Origin: Pseudoalteromonas sp. P1-25
Lineage (GTDB): Bacteria > Pseudomonadota > Gammaproteobacteria > Enterobacterales > Alteromonadaceae
Length of the DNA: 64,000 nucleotides
Assembly (NCBI RefSeq): GCF_001401805.1
Contig: NZ_LKDW01000002.1
Span: 282,136 to 346,135 of the forward strand
Reading direction: 5' to 3'
Both the position numbers and the translations under genes were made by a program. This document shows positions 8,753 to 18,013 of this stretch, piece after piece (position 1 is the stretch's first letter; every line of letters starts with the position of its first letter). Below the pieces are notes generated by a model. It was given only the letters and a program-made list of their open reading frames with translations. It made no database searches and was not told the origin of the DNA.

Positions 8753-10330
8753 TTAACTACTTCTTACATCAACCTTAAGCTTTAACTTTTGGCCTGGTTG
8801 TAAATACTTTTGGCCGGCTAAGTTATTCCACTTAATAATTTCGTTTACGGTTAAATTAAATTTAGACGCAATACGTGCGAGCGAGTCACCACGGCGTACT
8901 TTGTAAGTAATGGTGCGATTAGTACTTGCAGTTGCTTGTGGTTTACTCGCTGACTTATACACAGTGAGCTTTTGATTTAAGCGCAACACTGCGTTTTTCT
9001 TCAGTTTATTCCACGAGGCCAGCTCATCCATGGTGACATCGTATTCACGACTAATGTCCCACAGGGTGTCGCCACTTTTAACCGTGTGCGACAGCTTTTT
9101 ACGGGTGGCTTTATTAGCGGCTAAACGCATTTGCTTAGGTAAATGTTCGCTATTAATTGCCCCATCGGTTAAGGGGACCAATAACTGTTGGCCAATACGT
9201 ATGGTGTTTGACTTTAATTTATTAAGCGAGCGAATAGCACTGGTGCTGGTGGTAAACTTTTTAGCAATAACCGATAGGCTATCACCGCGCGCCACAGTGT
9301 ATTGTTGCCAACGTAAACGGTCTTTCACATCGGTTTGTGCCAGCTTTTGGCTAAATTGCTCAGCTTTATCGCTGGGTAACAATAAAAAGTGCGGGCCGTT
9401 AGGATCGGTCGCCCAGCGATTAAAGCCAGGGTTTAACCTGTATAGCTCAGTCAGGGTCATATCGGCCATATCAGCGGCCAGTGCTAAGTCTATCTGTGAG
9501 CCTACATCAACCACTTCTACAACTTGCGCGTTGATTACCGGCTTCCACTTTACATTAAACTCATCAGCGCGTTTTAATAAATCGGCAAGGGCTAAAAGTT
9601 TTGGTACGTACGCGGTGGTCTCGCTAGGTAAATCCAAAGACCAAAAGTCGGTGGGTAAATGCTTTTTACGGTTTTTCTTAATCGCACGCATTAAACGCCC
9701 TTCGCCTGAATTATAAGCCGCAATGGCGTTTAACCAATCGCCCTCAAGGGTTTTGTGTAAATACGATAAGTAATCAAGGGCAGCACGCGTAGATTGCACT
9801 ATGTCGCGTCGGCCGTCGTACCACCAGTTTTGTTTTAAATCAAAACGCTCGCCTGTGGCTGGCATAAATTGCCAAATACCCGAAGCACTGCGATTAGAGT
9901 AGCCAAATGGGTCAAACGCGCTCTCTACAATAGGTAAAAGCGCGATTTCGATAGGCATTTCGCGCTTTTCTACTTCTTCAACAATAAAGTGTAAGTAAGG
10001 TTCTGCGCGTTTTGAAATGCGATCTAAATAAGCTTGATGACGTGCATAGTAATTGCGCTCAGTAACAACAGGGCGGTTTTGCGGTACATCAATAGACAGT
10101 TGGTAGCGAATACGCTCCCACACATCATCAAAAACGGGGGCGCCTTCGCTCTGTTCAACGTGTTGATATTGTGCGTTTACCATCAATGCATTGTTAATAT
10201 CGTTAGGGCTTGCGCCTTCTAAGCGCTTATTTGCTTGGGTAGCAGCTTGTGCGTCTGAATCTACGGTTGTTAATGTTTGACAACCACTTAGCGCAACCGC
10301 CAAGGCAATTAATAGAGGAGATTTATTCAT
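8753..10330 (-). CDS. mltD: Membrane-bound lytic murein transglycosylase D
   Basis: Cleaves the MurNAc-GlcNAc bond of peptidoglycan, forming 1,6-anhydro ends. It is a 525-residue lipoprotein: the signal peptide MNKSPLLIALAVALSGC ends in the lipobox LSGC (Cys17). The SLT domain carries the catalytic glutamate in ESAFDPFGYS, followed by SGIWQFMPATG, the family-1D pattern. Three LysM peptidoglycan-binding repeats follow at the C-terminus (each with a GDSL- or GDTL-type start). I chose ATG 10330 rather than TTG 10339 because it gives a proper signal peptide. It is transcribed towards the palindromic terminator and separate from gloB. Confidence 0.93.
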   Translation of the reverse strand: MNKSPLLIALAVALSGCQTLTTVDSDAQAATQANKRLEGASPNDINNALMVNAQYQHVEQSEGAPVFDDVWERIRYQLSIDVPQNRPVVTERNYYARHQAYLDRISKRAEPYLHFIVEEVEKREMPIEIALLPIVESAFDPFGYSNRSASGIWQFMPATGERFDLKQNWWYDGRRDIVQSTRAALDYLSYLHKTLEGDWLNAIAAYNSGEGRLMRAIKKNRKKHLPTDFWSLDLPSETTAYVPKLLALADLLKRADEFNVKWKPVINAQVVEVVDVGSQIDLALAADMADMTLTELYRLNPGFNRWATDPNGPHFLLLPSDKAEQFSQKLAQTDVKDRLRWQQYTVARGDSLSVIAKKFTTSTSAIRSLNKLKSNTIRIGQQLLVPLTDGAINSEHLPKQMRLAANKATRKKLSHTVKSGDTLWDISREYDVTMDELASWNKLKKNAVLRLNQKLTVYKSASKPQATASTNRTITYKVRRGDSLARIASKFNLTVNEIIKWNNLAGQKYLQPGQKLKLKVDVRSS

Positions 10331-10514
10331 ATATACCAATACATCAGGTAAAAAAACTCGGCGAATACTACCCGTTATGAGTCAACATTGCCACTTAACG
10401 ACCAACTTTAACATATTGATAAAACCATTCGCTATTTTTAAACCAATGGTTTTATCTAGGTCATACCTAACCACGATGCTGCAAAATTAATAACAGCAGG
10501 TCAACATATCCTAA

Positions 10515-11288
10515 CTAAAAGTTGTCTTTGAATCGTCTCAGACTGGCAAAGTTTTCCCAGGGTTCATTGTTTTTTGTAACCAACACAAACTCTTTTGGAA
10601 TTAACTCTGTAATTGTCGGTAGGTCGCTGCGCATAAACGGATTAACTTTTAGCTCTTGGCCTATTGTACTTGGCAGTGTAATTTCGTTGTTAGCGCGCTG
10701 TGCATCTACTTTATCGCTGTATTGGAGTAGTTCAGGGTTACGCGGCTCTACGGCTTTTGCAAATGCTAAATTAGCTTGTGTGTATTCATGGGTGCAATAC
10801 ACTTTGCAGGTTTTAGGTAGCTCACGCAGCTTATTAAACGAGTGCCACATTTGCTCTGGCGTGCCTTCAAATAATCGCCCACAGCCACCGCTAAAAAGCG
10901 TATCGCCTGTAAAGGCCAACTCTTCATGAGTATAACAAATGTGATCAAGCGTATGGCCTGGGGTAGTAATAATATTAAAACGCACACCCAATACCTCAAT
11001 GCTATCGCCATCAACCAGAGTGTTGGTGACTCCCGCAAAGGGACTGTTTATAGGGCCGTACACGGCAATACTTGGAAACTGTTTTACAAGTTCGCCTACG
11101 CCACCGGTATGATCGCTATGATGATGGGTAATTAAAATACCACCAAGTTGTAAATTATGCTCTGCTAAATGTGCTATAACGGGCTGAGCGTCGCCAGGGT
11201 CAACCACCCATGCTAGGTCGCTATTATGGGTAGTTAAACACCAAATGTAATTGTCAGAAAAGGCTTTAATTGCTTTAACTTGCACCAT
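10515..11288 (-). CDS. gloB: Hydroxyacylglutathione hydrolase (glyoxalase II)
   Basis: Hydrolyses S-lactoylglutathione to lactate and glutathione, the second step of methylglyoxal detoxification. It has a metallo-beta-lactamase fold of 257 residues; the metal-binding motif THHHSDHTGG is at about residues 54-63, with a further ligand histidine in TPGHTLDHI and aspartate in FTGDTLFSGGCGR. The CTHEYT motif completes the metal site. It is divergent from the neighbouring methyltransferase gene, an arrangement conserved with yafS-gloB in enterics. Confidence 0.95.
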   Translation of the reverse strand: MVQVKAIKAFSDNYIWCLTTHNSDLAWVVDPGDAQPVIAHLAEHNLQLGGILITHHHSDHTGGVGELVKQFPSIAVYGPINSPFAGVTNTLVDGDSIEVLGVRFNIITTPGHTLDHICYTHEELAFTGDTLFSGGCGRLFEGTPEQMWHSFNKLRELPKTCKVYCTHEYTQANLAFAKAVEPRNPELLQYSDKVDAQRANNEITLPSTIGQELKVNPFMRSDLPTITELIPKEFVLVTKNNEPWENFASLRRFKDNF

Positions 11289-11341
11289 ATTAATTTGCTC
11301 TATAAAGTGACAGATAACACCTAGTATAACGAGCTATAAAA

Positions 11342-12118
11342 ATGAAACCAGCCCTTAGTTTTCAAGAAGGACCCAAACCGCTGTCATGGCAGCAGTTCCC
11401 TCATGGGGACTATTTACGTGCTGACATTGAACAAAAAATGGATCAATGGCTGCCACGTATGTTTGGCTACCATATGCTTAAATTGGGGAATTTAAGTGGC
11501 GAGCTTAATACCAGTGTAAGCACTATAAAGCACCAAGTATGTGTTGCCGAAGAGGGGCCTTACACAGGTGTGATAGCCGATATAGACGAGTTGCCCTTTT
11601 ATGAGCACAGTGTGGATGCATGTATTTTAAGCCACTGCTTAGAGTATCACTCAGACCCTCATCACATATTACGCGAGGCGCACCGCACGCTAATACCCGG
11701 TGGTTACATTGTTATTACCGGATTTAATCCGTTTAGCTTATGTGGATTGGCGCAAATGTTGCCTTTTAGCGGCCAAAAACTGCCGTGGACGGGGCGTTTT
11801 TTTACGCCTGCGCGGGTAAAAGATTGGCTTAATTTATTGGGGTTTGAAATTATTAGCGATGAGCGCTTTATTTACTCATCTCTTGCGCGTGGTAACAGGC
11901 TTTCGCGGTTTGCATTTTGGCGCAGTTTTGCCAAACAGTATTTAAAACCTATGGGGAGTGTGTACATGCTGGTGGCGCGAAAACGCGTAGCTCCGCTTAC
12001 GCCTATAAAACCTAAGTGGCATGCAAGGCCGCAGTTTTCACCTGTAAAAGGGGCTGGGCTTAGGCAAACCTCAAAACAGCACTTTAAGCAGTGTGAGCAA
12101 AAAAATAATAATAGTTAA
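11342..12118 (+). CDS. Class I SAM-dependent methyltransferase (YafS-like)
   Basis: A predicted methyltransferase of 258 residues with a Methyltransf_11-type core: VIADIDELPFYEHSVDACILSHCLEYHSDPHHILREAHRTLIPGGYIVI contains the SAM-site acidic loop and the post-II/III motifs. The usual glycine-rich motif I (normally DxGxGxG) is not recognisable around residues 60-80. The gene lies between gloB and rnhA, the place of yafS in enteric genomes. The substrate is unknown. The C-terminal 40 residues are basic and lack clear structure. Confidence 0.8.
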   Translation: MKPALSFQEGPKPLSWQQFPHGDYLRADIEQKMDQWLPRMFGYHMLKLGNLSGELNTSVSTIKHQVCVAEEGPYTGVIADIDELPFYEHSVDACILSHCLEYHSDPHHILREAHRTLIPGGYIVITGFNPFSLCGLAQMLPFSGQKLPWTGRFFTPARVKDWLNLLGFEIISDERFIYSSLARGNRLSRFAFWRSFAKQYLKPMGSVYMLVARKRVAPLTPIKPKWHARPQFSPVKGAGLRQTSKQHFKQCEQKNNNS

Positions 12119-12128
12119 AGAAAGTAAG

Positions 12129-12183
12129 ACGCACTTTTTTATTGGCTCGATAAACCTAACATTCATGACATTAAAAAGTGCGT
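12129..12183. terminator. Hairpin between convergent genes
   Basis: An 11-base perfect inverted repeat ACGCACTTTTT / AAAAAGTGCGT with a long (about 33-base) loop lies between the convergent methyltransferase and rnhA genes and may end both transcripts. Confidence 0.5.
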
Positions 12184-12196
12184 AAGCTTTAACGGG

Positions 12197-12661
12197 TTAA
12201 GGCTGATAGCCTTCATCATCAAGTAGATTGCTACTGCTTGCTGCTTCACGTGCTAAATCGTCAACTATTTCGTTATATTTATGCCCGCTATGCCCCTTGA
12301 CCCATTTCCATGTAACCGTGTGCTCGCTACAAGCGCTATCAAGGCGTTTCCATAAATCGACATTTTTAACCGGTTTTTTTGCTGATGTTTGCCAGCCTCG
12401 CTTTTTCCAATTTGCAATCCACGATTCAATGCCTTGCTTAACATATTGGCTATCTGTGGTGAGGTTAACTGTGCAAGGGCGGGTAAGTGATTCAAGGGCA
12501 ACAATGGCTGCGAGCATTTCCATGCGATTGTTTGTGGTGAGCTTATACCCTTGGCTTAATTTTTTTTCGTGGCCGTTATAAATCATAAAAATACCATAAC
12601 CACCCGGGCCTGGATTACCTAAGCATGAGCCATCGGTGTAAATCTCTACGGTTTTTTGCAC
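12197..12661 (-). CDS. rnhA: Ribonuclease HI
   Basis: Degrades the RNA strand of RNA-DNA hybrids such as R-loops and Okazaki primers. It is 154 residues, the usual length. Catalytic acidic residues are visible: Asp10 in [14 protein letters not shown], Glu48 in NNRMEML and Asp70 in LTTDSQYV, with the late aspartate in [12 protein letters not shown]. It is divergent from dnaQ with a short shared regulatory region, the classic rnhA/dnaQ arrangement of gammaproteobacteria. Confidence 0.97.
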   Translation of the reverse strand: MQKTVEIYTDGSCLGNPGPGGYGIFMIYNGHEKKLSQGYKLTTNNRMEMLAAIVALESLTRPCTVNLTTDSQYVKQGIESWIANWKKRGWQTSAKKPVKNVDLWKRLDSACSEHTVTWKWVKGHSGHKYNEIVDDLAREAASSSNLLDDEGYQP

Positions 12662-12729
12662 TGTTTTACCTTGATATTATGTACAATAAAGTGATTATAG
12701 AAAGATACCAGAGTCAGGCTAAATTCGAT

Positions 12730-13443
12730 ATGGCACGTAGACAAATAGTTTTAGATACAGAAACCACCGGCATCGACCCCAAACAGGGGCACCGCATTAT
12801 AGAAATTGGGTGTGTAGAGTTAGTAAACCGACGTCTAACCGGAAATAATTTTCATGTTTACATTAACCCACAGCGCAGCATTGAAGAAGAAGCAATAGAT
12901 GTTCACGGTATTACCAATGAGTTTTTACGTGACAAACCGCTTTATCGCGATATAGCGCAAGAGTTTTTTGATTACATTAAAGGCGCAGAGCTTGTAATAC
13001 ATAACGCCCCGTTCGATGTGGGCCACATGGATAACGAATTTGCATTGCTTAACCAAGGCTATCCAAATACGCACGAGTACTGCCAAGTTCTCGACACCCT
13101 TAAAATGGCGCGTGACTTGCATCCTGGTCAAAAGAATAACCTCGATGCTTTGTGCCGTCGTTATGATATAGACAACGCCAAACGGACCTTACACGGCGCG
13201 TTACTGGATTCTGAAATTTTAGCCGATGTTTACCTTGCCATGACTGGTGGGCAAACCAAGCTAAACTTAAACCAAAATAAAGACGACGGCAGCGAGCAAC
13301 AAGCTGGCGGCATAAGGCGCTTAAGTAGTGACCGAGCACCTTTGGTTGTATTGCGCGCAAATGACGCAGAGCAAAGCGCACACGAAGCACGACTCGATCT
13401 TGTAAACAAAGAAGGCGGCCACTGTTTATGGCGCGCTGAATAA
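12730..13443 (+). CDS. dnaQ: DNA polymerase III epsilon subunit, 3'-5' proofreading exonuclease
   Basis: The proofreading subunit of the replicase. It is a DEDDh exonuclease: Asp and Glu in LDTETTGID near the N-terminus, HNAPFDVGHMDNEF in the middle, and the final HGALLDSEILADVYL. I chose ATG 12730 (237 residues) because the protein then begins MARRQIVLDTETTG, matching the family. The open frame extends back to 12625 across the rnhA start, with another ATG at 12679, but no conserved residues lie there. The C-terminal tail fits the alpha-subunit binding region. Confidence 0.95.
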   Translation: MARRQIVLDTETTGIDPKQGHRIIEIGCVELVNRRLTGNNFHVYINPQRSIEEEAIDVHGITNEFLRDKPLYRDIAQEFFDYIKGAELVIHNAPFDVGHMDNEFALLNQGYPNTHEYCQVLDTLKMARDLHPGQKNNLDALCRRYDIDNAKRTLHGALLDSEILADVYLAMTGGQTKLNLNQNKDDGSEQQAGGIRRLSSDRAPLVVLRANDAEQSAHEARLDLVNKEGGHCLWRAE

Positions 13444-13451
13444 GGCCAACT

Positions 13452-14822
13452 ATGAAAACGATGTATTTTATAACTGCACTATGCGCCGCCTCGCTTTTTA
13501 GCGCCAGTGCGTTTGCCGTTAAGCAAGTAGAGCTGCTCAAACGCGACGGCCAACAAAATGAAATACCGCTGCTAGATAACCGTTTTCGTATAGACAGCCA
13601 ATTAGACGAAATAACCTTACTATTTTTTAGAAAGCCAGGGTCGCCTGCGGTTATTTTAGTTAGGCCCGATGGCAGCAAATACTTTGCCACCAACGCCGTT
13701 AAAGATCCCAATCTCGATTGGTTTGATGAGCTTAGTTACGATTTAATCACCATAAAAAAACCGATGGCGGGCCCATGGCAAGTTATTGGCCGTATTTTGC
13801 CCGACAGCCGCATTGTGGTTTTGGGGGAGGTGTCTTTAAAAGCACAGCCGTTACCCCCTATGTTGTTTAGAGGTGAGACAATAAAAATAACGGGCGAAAT
13901 TTTAAATGATGATGAGCCTATCGATGCAAACTTATTTAAAGATGTGGTAAGCCTTAACGTTGACTTTGTAAGCACCAACGATGAAAGCTACGCAAACTTT
14001 GGTGCCGGCATTCAAGAAGTTGCCGAATTTAAAGACGATGGGCGCGGCTTTGACGAGCGTCCTAAAGATGGGGTGTTTACTGGCGAATTTAAATTAGACT
14101 TTCCAGCAGGGCAGTGGACGCCTGAGCTCTACATAGCCACTCCTTTACTACAACGACGTATTGTGCAAGACCCTATTATTGTGCATGAACCGCCATTTAA
14201 ATCTGAAATAGCGTTAGCAGAGCTTGATACCGATGAGCACTTGCTAACTATTAATATAGATAGCAACATAGTTAAACCCGACACCGTTATTGTACAGGGG
14301 AAAATTTATTACCCTAACAACGAAGAGCAGATGTTTACGATTGACGCGCAAGCGGGTGATACACGACAACTGGCAATTAAAAACTATGATTGGGGAAGAT
14401 ACAGCGTTGAACTGTCTGTTTTTGGTACTAATATAAACGGGCGTGAGTTTATGGCCACAATACCAACGTACAAGTTTGAGATAGAAAGACCCATAGAAGC
14501 AGTGCCCGAAATAGACCCAACTACGCTGATTGATCAAAACCTCCCTTTAGAAACCGAGCCCGTTGAAGAAAAAATGGCCACTTCTACTTTAGTGATTTTA
14601 ATCGCGGGCTGTAATTTGCTCATTTTATTGTTAGGCTGGTTAGCAATTCGTATTTTTGTACAGAAAAAGCCAATCAAATTTAACTTTAAACTCCCTTTTT
14701 TAAACAAAAAGGAAGTAGGCGGTCAGCACGATGGCGAGGCAGAAAAAAATCAAGTCGGCAAAAATGGCTCAAAAAGTGACAAATCAGGTGAAATTTTAAA
14801 CCTTTCGATGTCAGATGACTAA
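13452..14822 (+). CDS. TIGR03503 family protein, membrane-anchored periplasmic
   Basis: A 456-residue protein with an N-terminal signal peptide (MKTMYFITALCAASLFSASAFA), a large beta-rich periplasmic region, one transmembrane helix at about residues 376-397 (TLVILIAGCNLLILLLGWLAIRI), and a basic then acidic cytosolic tail. Order and composition fit TIGR03503, a conserved family of unknown function in Vibrio, Shewanella and Pseudoalteromonas. The motif FKDDGRGFDERPKDGVFTG resembles a calcium-binding or choice-of-anchor beta fold. It follows dnaQ after 8 bases and precedes the tRNA-Asp array. Confidence 0.8.
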   Translation: MKTMYFITALCAASLFSASAFAVKQVELLKRDGQQNEIPLLDNRFRIDSQLDEITLLFFRKPGSPAVILVRPDGSKYFATNAVKDPNLDWFDELSYDLITIKKPMAGPWQVIGRILPDSRIVVLGEVSLKAQPLPPMLFRGETIKITGEILNDDEPIDANLFKDVVSLNVDFVSTNDESYANFGAGIQEVAEFKDDGRGFDERPKDGVFTGEFKLDFPAGQWTPELYIATPLLQRRIVQDPIIVHEPPFKSEIALAELDTDEHLLTINIDSNIVKPDTVIVQGKIYYPNNEEQMFTIDAQAGDTRQLAIKNYDWGRYSVELSVFGTNINGREFMATIPTYKFEIERPIEAVPEIDPTTLIDQNLPLETEPVEEKMATSTLVILIAGCNLLILLLGWLAIRIFVQKKPIKFNFKLPFLNKKEVGGQHDGEAEKNQVGKNGSKSDKSGEILNLSMSDD

Positions 14823-14849
14823 AAAACCTGTAAAAAAACAAAAAAGCCC

Positions 14850-14878
14850 TTGACGAAGTAGGGGCTGATTCGTATTAT
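14850..14878 (+). promoter_or_regulatory. Strong sigma-70 promoter of the tRNA-Asp array
   Basis: The -35 TTGACG (14850-14855) and -10 TATTAT (14873-14878) are separated by exactly 17 bases, followed by a GC-rich discriminator (CGCCGC), the type that makes stable-RNA promoters sensitive to the stringent response. Confidence 0.8.
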
Positions 14879-14920
14879 TCACGCCGCTGCAAAGGGAGAC
14901 CTAAGCAGAAACGAAAATGC

Positions 14921-14997
14921 GGAGTGGTAGTTCAGTTGGTTAGAATACCGGCCTGTCACGCCGGGGGTCGCGGGTTCGAGTCCCGTCCACTCCGCCA
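14921..14997 (+). tRNA. tRNA-Asp (GTC), copy 1 of 7
   Basis: A 77-base cloverleaf with acceptor stem GGAGTGG / CCACTCC, anticodon loop CTGTCAC (anticodon GTC), T-loop GGTTCGAGTCC and an encoded CCA end. Confidence 0.97.
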
Positions 14998-15024
14998 ATT
15001 TTCGACAATTTGTAAGTAGACGCT

Positions 15025-15101
15025 GGAGTGGTAGTTCAGTTGGTTAGAATACCGGCCTGTCACGCCGGGGGTCGCGGGTTCGAGTCCCGTCCACTCCGCC
15101 A
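15025..15101 (+). tRNA. tRNA-Asp (GTC), copy 2 of 7
   Basis: Identical in all 77 bases to copy 1, including the encoded CCA; the spacer of 27 bases differs from the other spacers. Confidence 0.97.
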
Positions 15102-15142
15102 ACACTTACACAACATATGGTTGTAAAACATATTCTTATTAT

Positions 15143-15219
15143 GGAGTGGTAGTTCAGTTGGTTAGAATACCGGCCTGTCACGCCGGGGGTCGCGGGTTCG
15201 AGTCCCGTCCACTCCGCCA
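15143..15219 (+). tRNA. tRNA-Asp (GTC), copy 3 of 7
   Basis: Identical in sequence to the other copies, with anticodon GTC and encoded CCA; preceded by a 41-base AT-rich spacer. Confidence 0.97.
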
Positions 15220-15250
15220 ATAAGAAAAAATAGCAGTTTAAATATGCGCT

Positions 15251-15327
15251 GGAGTGGTAGTTCAGTTGGTTAGAATACCGGCCTGTCACGCCGGGGGTCG
15301 CGGGTTCGAGTCCCGTCCACTCCGCCA
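15251..15327 (+). tRNA. tRNA-Asp (GTC), copy 4 of 7
   Basis: Identical in sequence to the other copies, with anticodon GTC and encoded CCA; 31-base spacer before it. Confidence 0.97.
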
Positions 15328-15364
15328 CTATTTAAACACTGTTATATTACAAAATTTGTATGCT

Positions 15365-15441
15365 GGAGTGGTAGTTCAGTTGGTTAGAATACCGGCCTGT
15401 CACGCCGGGGGTCGCGGGTTCGAGTCCCGTCCACTCCGCCA
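15365..15441 (+). tRNA. tRNA-Asp (GTC), copy 5 of 7
   Basis: Identical in sequence to the other copies, with anticodon GTC and encoded CCA; 37-base spacer before it. Confidence 0.97.
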
Positions 15442-15478
15442 ACAAATTTAGTAATGACAAGTAATATGATATCTCTGC

Positions 15479-15555
15479 GGAGTGGTAGTTCAGTTGGTTA
15501 GAATACCGGCCTGTCACGCCGGGGGTCGCGGGTTCGAGTCCCGTCCACTCCGCCA
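15479..15555 (+). tRNA. tRNA-Asp (GTC), copy 6 of 7
   Basis: Identical in sequence to the other copies, with anticodon GTC and encoded CCA; 37-base spacer before it. Confidence 0.97.
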
Positions 15556-15608
15556 TTTGATATCGTAACAAAATTAGCAAGTGCATTACCCCATGCACAT
15601 GCCACTGC

Positions 15609-15685
15609 GGAGTGGTAGTTCAGTTGGTTAGAATACCGGCCTGTCACGCCGGGGGTCGCGGGTTCGAGTCCCGTCCACTCCGCCA
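15609..15685 (+). tRNA. tRNA-Asp (GTC), copy 7 of 7
   Basis: The last copy of the array, identical to the rest. The 240 bases after it up to the response-regulator gene are AT-rich; no clear U-tract terminator is visible for the array. Confidence 0.97.
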
Positions 15686-15925
15686 CTTGTTATTTCCTCA
15701 ATAGCAAGCTTATAAAAACCTTATTTAAATAATTATCACTAGAAATTACCTGTTCAAGTTTTTTAGCCTTAAAACGTTAGTGTTTAAGCTATCTGTCACG
15801 CTTATTTTTTATACAACTATTGAATTTATTAGATAACGAACAATAGTTAATTTAACATATTTGATATTGATTTGTATTACTATTTGTTTTAATTTCTTTG
15901 CATTCGATAACTAACTTGGTTTGAT

Positions 15926-16639
15926 ATGCCAAACTCTTTCGCTTTTCAGCACACAACCCTCGAATTTAAAATTTTAGTCGTTGAAGATGATAACTTGCTC
16001 AATGAGCAAATGAGTGAGTTACTAACCGCTCAAGGTTATGCTGTAACGTCGTGTTTTGACGGTGATGATGCGTTGCACCTTGCGGTAACTCAAAGCTTTA
16101 ACCTGATCTTATTAGATGTGATGTTACCGGGAAAAGATGGTTTAACGATGTTAAATATCTTGCGCAGTTGTAATAACACCCCGGTAATTATTGTCTCGGC
16201 AAAACATGCGGAAGAAGAGCGAATTAAGGGGTTATCTGCAGGGGCTGATGATTATCTTGCCAAACCATTTAACAGCCAAGAGCTGCTTTTACGAGTCGAC
16301 TCTGTGTTAAGGCGCGCCTTTAAACAAGACGGTAAAGCACCTTATGTTACCAATATTGAAGGACTCGAAGTTGATAGTTTACATCAACAGGTGAGCTTAC
16401 ATGGCGCAGTAGTTTCCTTTACGCCTATTGAATTTGGTTTATTACATATTTTGATTAAAAATCAGGGGCAGATATTGCTAAAGCCTTTTTTATATCAAGT
16501 GGTATTGAATAAACGTTTTAGTCAATATGATCGTAGCCTAGATATGCATATGAGCCGAATACGAAAAAAGCTTAATAATGCGGGCTGGGACGGAACGCGT
16601 TTGCAAACGGTACACGGCAAGGGGTATTGCATTAAATGA
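15926..16639 (+). CDS. OmpR/CpxR-type response regulator
   Basis: A cytosolic transcription factor of 237 residues: receiver domain (about 14-127) with the acidic pocket VVEDD, phosphoacceptor Asp64 in LLLDVMLPG and conserved Lys113 in YLAKPF, then a winged-helix DNA-binding domain ending LQTVHGKGYCIK. The stop overlaps the kinase start (ATGA). The gene order regulator-kinase-TonB receptor resembles the PfeR-PfeS-PfeA siderophore system of Pseudomonas, so it probably activates the receptor gene at 18103; three direct repeats upstream of that gene are a possible target. The start at 15926 has only a weak ribosome-binding site. Confidence 0.9.
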   Translation: MPNSFAFQHTTLEFKILVVEDDNLLNEQMSELLTAQGYAVTSCFDGDDALHLAVTQSFNLILLDVMLPGKDGLTMLNILRSCNNTPVIIVSAKHAEEERIKGLSAGADDYLAKPFNSQELLLRVDSVLRRAFKQDGKAPYVTNIEGLEVDSLHQQVSLHGAVVSFTPIEFGLLHILIKNQGQILLKPFLYQVVLNKRFSQYDRSLDMHMSRIRKKLNNAGWDGTRLQTVHGKGYCIK

Positions 16640-17991
16640 CCCGTCGTTTATTTTGGAAGCTATGTTTAATTATTGGCACCGGTGTGGTGGCCATGTTTTA
16701 TTTAATCAATGTTGCGGTCACTCACTTTGAAAACGATATGAGCATGCTCTCAGACTCAAGTCGTGCGCAATTACTTAAATGGCAAAAGCAAGCAGAAGAT
16801 ATTTTACACCAAGGCGATATTGAAGCGCTTGAACAGTGGGTTAGTAACTTACAACAACAAGAGAATATTTGGGCTGTGATTGCCCGAGCAGATGTAGTTG
16901 AGTTGGCTGGCAATCGAAACCATCGTTATGAATATACCGGTTATAACTTGGGTCGTAGTATTGATTGGAAAATTCACCTGTATTTTGATCACGCCCCAGT
17001 GATGCAATTACCGTTTACTCATAACGAAGCAAGTTTAGTAGTGCAGCTGCCTGAGCGTATGCGCCCTGGTTCATTGTGGAATGCTACACGCCTATCATTA
17101 CAGGTTTTTTTACCTATGTTGATTTTAGTGTGTTTATCCATTGTGTTATATCGCCATATTATGCACCCCATTAGGGAAATGGACAGTGCCACTCGCGCAT
17201 TTAGTTCGGGAGACTATAGTGTGAGGGTAAGAAAACAGTTTGGCTCTCGCAAAGATGAGTTAACCCAGTTGGCAGCTACTTTTGATTTAATGGCTGAGCG
17301 GATCAGCGAGCAAATTATGCATCAAAGAGTGCTGTTAACCGATTTATCCCACGAACTGCGTACACCACTGACACGCCTAGATATTGCTACAGACAACTTA
17401 TTAGCCAAACAGCACGAATTTTCTCACGCAAATCAAGCGAAATTAGAGCGCATTCATAAAGAGTCGTTACATATTCGTAAGCTGGTTGAAGATACCTTAA
17501 CTTTATCTTGGCTCGACAACGAATCACCTCAGTTACGAGTAGAGTCGCTTGATATTGTAGACTTGCTTGAAATATTAATTGAAGATGCGCGTTTTGAATA
17601 CCCCGATAAGAGAATAATAGCCCAGTTACCCAGTCAAGCGCTTATTGAAAATAGTAATCATAGGGCGCTTGGCCAAGCCATTGAAAATATATTAAGAAAT
17701 GCACTGCGCTATACCCCAAAAAATAAACAAGTTGATATTAGTTGTCACGATAGTGGCAATAAATACCGGATTACTATTACCGATCAAGGTCCTGGGGTTC
17801 CTGAGCATTATTTAAATACTATTTTTAGACCCTTCTTTCGTGTTGACTCTTCTCGTTCGTGTAACAGTGATAGCTTTGGTTTAGGGCTAGCTTTAGCTCA
17901 ACGTCAATTACATGCGATTGCAGCAGAGGTGGTGGCAAATAACAACGCAACAGGGGGCTTGAGCATGACACTATGGGTACCCAAAAAATAG
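16636..17991 (+). CDS. Sensor histidine kinase, CpxA/PfeS-like
   Basis: A membrane sensor of 451 residues that phosphorylates the upstream regulator. It has a first transmembrane helix (about 8-28), a periplasmic sensor of about 120 residues, a second helix (about 153-172), a HAMP linker (HPIREMDSATRAFSSGDYSV), a HisKA domain with phosphoacceptor His239 in LSHELRTPLTRLD, and a HATPase domain with the N box (ENILRNALRYTP), G1 (DQGPGVPE) and G2 (FGLGLAL). It overlaps the regulator by 4 bases. The ligand is unknown; the downstream TonB receptor and PepSY genes suggest a siderophore or iron signal. Confidence 0.92.
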   Translation: MTRRLFWKLCLIIGTGVVAMFYLINVAVTHFENDMSMLSDSSRAQLLKWQKQAEDILHQGDIEALEQWVSNLQQQENIWAVIARADVVELAGNRNHRYEYTGYNLGRSIDWKIHLYFDHAPVMQLPFTHNEASLVVQLPERMRPGSLWNATRLSLQVFLPMLILVCLSIVLYRHIMHPIREMDSATRAFSSGDYSVRVRKQFGSRKDELTQLAATFDLMAERISEQIMHQRVLLTDLSHELRTPLTRLDIATDNLLAKQHEFSHANQAKLERIHKESLHIRKLVEDTLTLSWLDNESPQLRVESLDIVDLLEILIEDARFEYPDKRIIAQLPSQALIENSNHRALGQAIENILRNALRYTPKNKQVDISCHDSGNKYRITITDQGPGVPEHYLNTIFRPFFRVDSSRSCNSDSFGLGLALAQRQLHAIAAEVVANNNATGGLSMTLWVPKK

Positions 17992-18013
17992 ACTGGCAGA
18001 GGCGCATTTTTTT

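Noticed and set aside
9030..9716. 228-codon plus-strand ORF inside mltD
   Set aside because: Opposite to the catalytic and LysM regions of an intact MltD; it is an antisense shadow.
13100..13711. 203-codon minus-strand ORF across dnaQ and the TIGR03503 gene
   Set aside because: It is antisense to two well-supported genes and has no recognisable domain.
15044..15686. Open reading frames on both strands within the tRNA-Asp array, such as repeated EWTGLEPATPGVTGR peptides
   Set aside because: They are read through the antisense or sense of identical tRNA genes; this peptide is a well-known spurious database protein.
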